Assembly (NCBI RefSeq): GCF_000170895.1 | Contig: NZ_ABCS01000033.1 | Coordinates: forward strand, 1 to 64,000 | Length of the DNA stretch: 64,000 nucleotides | Origin: Plesiocystis pacifica SIR-1 | Lineage (GTDB): Bacteria > Myxococcota_A > Polyangia > Nannocystales > Nannocystaceae | Reading direction: 5' to 3' | Shown: positions 61,409-64,000 of the stretch, piece by piece | Layout: every line of letters begins with the position of its first letter | How positions within the stretch are numbered: position 1 is the stretch's first letter | Position numbers and translations under genes: made by a program | The notes under the pieces: generated by a model | Database searches by the model: none | Told to the model about the DNA's origin: nothing | The model's input: only the letters and a program-made list of their open reading frames with translations

Positions 61409-61414
61409 TATGAT
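61409..61414 (+). promoter_or_regulatory. TATGAT -10-like box
   Basis: TATGAT ends nine bases before the ATG at 61424, near-leaderless, and starts 8 bp after the 12-bp hairpin. Confidence 0.45.
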
Positions 61415-61423
61415 GTGCGCCGC

Positions 61424-61981
61424 ATGACCGGCTCGAACCCCTACCAGGCGCCCAACCCCTACCAGGCTCCGAGCGCAGATCCGGGCCCGCTCGTCTCGCC
61501 TCACGACGTCACCTTGGCGCAGCGTCAGTACTGGCGCGAGGGCGACGAGCTCGTGGTGAGCAAGGGCGCGAGCTTGCCCCTCGACGTGTGCATCGCGACG
61601 GGCGGTCGCAGCGACGGGAAGCTGGTGACCAAGAACCTCACCTGGATTCACCCGCTCGTCGCGCTGACCATCCTGATCAACATCATCGTCTACGTCATCG
61701 TGGCGATGATCGTCCGCAAGACGGGGACGATGAGCTACGCGTTCAGCCCCGAGTACCGCAAGAAGCGGATCATCGGCATCGCCCTCGCCATCGGCGGGCC
61801 GATCCTGAGCATCGCGATGATGCCCCTGGGCGAGGTGTTCATCATCATCGGGATGATCAGCTTCCTCGCCACGCTGATCGCCGGCATCCTCGTGGCGCGG
61901 CCGTTCACGGTCAAGAAGATCACCGAGAGCGAGATCCGCTTGAAGGTCAAGCCCGAGGTCTTCGCGGCCCTCGGGCTGTGA
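61424..61981 (+). CDS. small membrane protein with NPYQAP tandem start
   Basis: A 185-residue protein. The N-terminus has two NPYQAP repeats, as seen in many short bacterial membrane proteins; a soluble part (about 25-65; GDELVVSKGASLPLDVCIAT) is followed by a membrane helix (LVALTILINIIVYVIVAMIV), a short loop with charged residues, then two closely spaced hydrophobic segments (IIGIALAIGGPILSIAMM, VFIIIGMISFLATLIAGILV) and a cytoplasmic end. No named family is recognised with confidence. A TATGAT box precedes it. It is convergent with the following gene, 10 bp apart. Confidence 0.75.
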   Translation: MTGSNPYQAPNPYQAPSADPGPLVSPHDVTLAQRQYWREGDELVVSKGASLPLDVCIATGGRSDGKLVTKNLTWIHPLVALTILINIIVYVIVAMIVRKTGTMSYAFSPEYRKKRIIGIALAIGGPILSIAMMPLGEVFIIIGMISFLATLIAGILVARPFTVKKITESEIRLKVKPEVFAALGL

Positions 61982-61991
61982 CGCTCGGCCT

Positions 61992-62774
61992 TCAGGCCTC
62001 GTTGTTGGCGCAGGCGTCGAACAGGTCGCCGAGCTTGAGCCCGCGCGGGATGCCGAGCTCGGCGATCTCGTTCCACACCGGGAGCAGGTCGTCGTCGCGC
62101 TCTTTTCGGGCCAGGAGCTCGCGCAGGGCCTCGACGGCGGCGCGTCGGCTGCCGCGCTCGAGGGCGTCCCAGAGCACGCCGGCGACGTGGTCGTCGGGGC
62201 GCGCGGGGGTGGGCGCGTGGACGAGCCAGGGGGTGGTGGCGACGGGGGCGGCCAGGGGAGCGGGGGCGGCGGGCTCCGGGGTCGAGACGGGCGCGACGAT
62301 CTGGGCCGGCGCGGTCCGGGTGACGACGGGGCGGGCGCGCTCGATGACCACGGGTCCGCCGTTGGCCTCGCGCCAGCGTCGGCGTCGGCCCTCCCAGCGA
62401 TCGCCCGCGGGCTCGCGGTCGGGCATCTGGACCTCGCCGCTGGCGACCTTTTGTTGCAGCGCCTGGCCGCGGTGGAGGATCTCCTCGCCGTGGCCCTTGG
62501 GCAGCACGGTGACGACGGTGTCCTCCTTGATGATCGCGTAGAGCACCTCGCCAAAGTCATCGACGGGGATCAGCACCTGCGGCTCGTTGAGCATGGCGTC
62601 GAGGGTGCGGACGGCCTTGTTGGCCTCCTCGGCGCGGCCGAGGGCGTCGTCGAGACGATCGCGGAGGGTCTCGTCGTCCAGGCCCTCGATCGAGGGAGTC
62701 AACTCGCGCAGGCGCTGTACGGCCCGGTGCGTGATGCTATAGCGACGATGTCCAGGGAACGGACTACGCAACAT
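61992..62774 (-). CDS. hypothetical protein
   Basis: A 260-residue cytoplasmic protein that I do not recognise. Residues 10-90 look folded (YSITHRAVQRLRELTPSIEG, DDFGEVLYAIIKEDTVVTVL), then come a basic stretch (RWEGRRRRWREANGG) and an Ala/Pro-rich linker (about 150-190), and finally a helical part (HVAGVLWDALERGSRRAAVE, WNEIAELGIPRGLKLGDLFD). The ATG at 62774 is chosen since the protein-like part begins there; upstream codons read as non-coding. The first domain has some flavour of a phage-type or toxin-like fold, but this is not firm. Confidence 0.6.
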   Translation of the reverse strand: MLRSPFPGHRRYSITHRAVQRLRELTPSIEGLDDETLRDRLDDALGRAEEANKAVRTLDAMLNEPQVLIPVDDFGEVLYAIIKEDTVVTVLPKGHGEEILHRGQALQQKVASGEVQMPDREPAGDRWEGRRRRWREANGGPVVIERARPVVTRTAPAQIVAPVSTPEPAAPAPLAAPVATTPWLVHAPTPARPDDHVAGVLWDALERGSRRAAVEALRELLARKERDDDLLPVWNEIAELGIPRGLKLGDLFDACANNEA

Positions 62775-62795
62775 GGCGCCGGGGTGTAGCTCAGA

Positions 62796-62932
62796 CTCGG
62801 CCCAAACACCAGGGCCGAGGGTCACGACACTGCGAGGCGTGTGCAACGGGCTTTGATTGGACGCTGCGTTCTGGACCTGGCCGGATCCATGGTGACTGCA
62901 GGTCGTCGAGCCATGGGCCAGCCTAGGCTGGC
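62796..62932. promoter_or_regulatory. hairpin and 16-bp palindrome between divergent genes
   Basis: CTCGGCCC (62796-62803) pairs perfectly with GGGCCGAG (62812-62819). Further on, GCCAGCCTAGGCTGGC (62917-62932) is a perfect 16-bp palindrome that holds a TAGGCT box on each strand, so it could serve as overlapping divergent -10 elements and an operator for the genes starting at 62774 and 63044. Confidence 0.4.
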
Positions 62933-63043
62933 GGGTCGAGTGGCCAGGCCTTTGTGGCGGTGCGGGCGAAGGCTGCGCCGCGCGAGGGCACCAGGGCTTC
63001 GAAAAAGTTGCGCATTCCGGGGCCGGGCAGCAACCTGGGCGCA

Positions 63044-64000
63044 ATGGCTATCAGGGCGATCATGGCGAAGATGCGCGCGCGAGCGGTCGGGAGGCCCCTG
63101 GTGATCGGTCTCGTCGGGCTCGTGAGTCTGGCCGCGCCGACGCGAGCCCAGGCCGCGCCGGTGGAGGCGAGCGCGAGCGTGCCCCACGAGCCGGGGGCGA
63201 CGGACGGAGCCCGAGACGCGGCCGTGGACGAGGCCCGCAAGCTGGCCCTGGAGCAGGCGCTCACGACCATCCGCGAGCAGGTGCGCGTGGACGAGGCCGC
63301 GGTCGCGGGGATCCTCGAGCACGCCCAGGCCTGGACCGCGGGCTATCGGATCCTCGAGGTCGAGACCGCCGGCCAGGAGCTGCGCGTGCGCGTCGAGGTC
63401 GAGATTGATCTGCCGCGGCTGCGCAAGCGCGTGGCCGTGCGCTCGGAGACCGTCGGCGGCTTTCGCTGGGGCGGCGCCTCCATCGAAGGCTGCGCCGACG
63501 TGGGCGAGGCCCAGCTCAGCGATCCGCTCCGGGCCTACGGCATCGTCGCCGACGCGAGCCCCTCGAGCCTGACCCTCGAGCTGCGCTGCGCGGACCAGGG
63601 CCAGGTCTCGCACACCCGCGTCCGCGCGGTCTCGGTGACCATCGCCGCCAAGACCGAGGGCGACTCGAGCTTCGAGATCGCCGTCGACGGGCGGGGCTTC
63701 TCCAACCTCGCCGCGGAGGCCCAGGCGGCGGCCCTCGACCAGGCCATCGCCGAGCTCGCCGACGCCCTCGCGGTCGAGGCCCGCGGCGAGCTCGAGCTGC
63801 GCGTGGAGCAGCCCTGGCCCGCGCCGCGCCTGCGCGTGCTCGAGGGGCGGCTGCGCGAGGCGGTCATCGGCGTCGATCGGGTCGAGCTCGCGGGCATCGC
63901 CGCGGACGGCACGGCGATCCTGCGCATCGCCGGCGGCGTCGAGCTCGAGGGTCTGGGGCGGCAGCTCCAGGGCCTGAGCTTTCCGGGCTTTGGCCTGGTA
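63044..64000 (+). CDS. secreted FlgT/LPP20-like protein, cut by the window edge
   Basis: At least 319 residues, open to the right edge. The signal peptide (VIGLVGLVSLAAPTRAQA) is followed by a segment ARDAAVDEARKLALEQALTT ... AGYRILEVETAGQELRVRVEVEIDLPRL that has the build of FlgT N-terminal/LPP20 domains (helix with DA-x-x-x-A repeats, then long strands). A second similar unit seems to begin near residue 215 (EAQAAALDQAIAELADALAV). Such proteins are periplasmic or envelope components. The ATG at 63044 is used; 63062 is possible. The stop lies outside the window. Confidence 0.7.
   Translation, partial: MAIRAIMAKMRARAVGRPLVIGLVGLVSLAAPTRAQAAPVEASASVPHEPGATDGARDAAVDEARKLALEQALTTIREQVRVDEAAVAGILEHAQAWTAGYRILEVETAGQELRVRVEVEIDLPRLRKRVAVRSETVGGFRWGGASIEGCADVGEAQLSDPLRAYGIVADASPSSLTLELRCADQGQVSHTRVRAVSVTIAAKTEGDSSFEIAVDGRGFSNLAAEAQAAALDQAIAELADALAVEARGELELRVEQPWPAPRLRVLEGRLREAVIGVDRVELAGIAADGTAILRIAGGVELEGLGRQLQGLSFPGFGLV

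Noticed and set aside
62775-62850. tRNA-like start (GGGGTGTAGCTCAG) near 62781
   Set aside because: No anticodon arm, no TpsiC GGTTCRA block and no acceptor pairing follow; the next bases form an unrelated 8-bp hairpin.

Overview
The window is very GC-rich bacterial DNA (roughly 70% or more by eye) that looks chromosomal and myxobacterial, most like the Nannocystineae (Nannocystis, Plesiocystis, Enhygromyxa). The signs are eukaryotic-type Ser/Thr kinases with TPR tails, FHA-sigma54 activators, ECF sigma factors, a PP2C phosphatase, HMG-CoA synthase, a CpXC protein, WGR/TIGR02996 proteins, and many lipoproteins with long Ser/Thr/Glu/Asp linkers after the lipidated Cys. No rRNA, tRNA, IS element, phage or CRISPR array is visible. 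The taxonomic call is inference from gene content.

Layout. 0-4 kb: DUF3604 protein, SanA/YdcF-like protein, Rieske oxygenase. 4-15 kb: a minus-strand unit of a small protein and two giant TPR proteins with related C-termini. 15-20.5 kb: CpXC/HEAT protein, metallophosphoesterase, a hypothetical, WGR/TIGR02996 protein. 20.6-25.6 kb: HMG-CoA synthase, hybrid histidine kinase, a frameshifted small ORF. 25.6-35.3 kb: small lipoproteins, then a signalling block (TPR-kinase with a sigma-region-2-like protein, ECF sigma factor, second kinase, FHA-sigma54 activator) and a beta-helix lipoprotein. 35.4-42.3 kb: thioester alpha-2-macroglobulin and a 24-cysteine lipoprotein. 42.5-45.8 kb: PP2C phosphatase tail-to-tail with a tail-anchored pseudokinase, a frameshifted lipoprotein and a RecA/ImuA-like protein. 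46-48.2 kb: formate-THF ligase, a structured repeat and a minisatellite. 48.2-53.2 kb (minus strand): phosphodiesterase lipoprotein, LysR remnant, propeller-like lipoprotein and its truncated duplicate, haloalkane dehalogenase, OmpA lipoprotein. 53.2-64 kb: FAD oxidoreductase-hydrolase fusion, SMP-30-like protein, esterase, small kinase, DUF4169, lipoprotein, CysS, a second copy of the structured repeat, small membrane proteins, and a partial FlgT/LPP20-like protein at the right edge.

Three features go beyond ordinary annotation. First, at least seven genes have a TANNNT box ending 6-7 nt before the start codon with no Shine-Dalgarno, the signature of leaderless transcription; it also fixes several starts. 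Second, an approximately 133-bp element occurs twice, right after the stop codons of fhs and cysS, with two conserved helices, one of which covaries. Third, at 53.0-53.2 kb a 148-nt near-palindrome has arm mismatches that are almost all C-A on the plus strand, so they become G-U pairs in a minus-strand RNA. That RNA would start at a TAGCAT box lying inside an 11-bp repeat shared with the ompA-like promoter.

Two or three small ORFs carry single-base frameshifts at or beside short homopolymers, so either sequence error or recent decay should be kept in mind.
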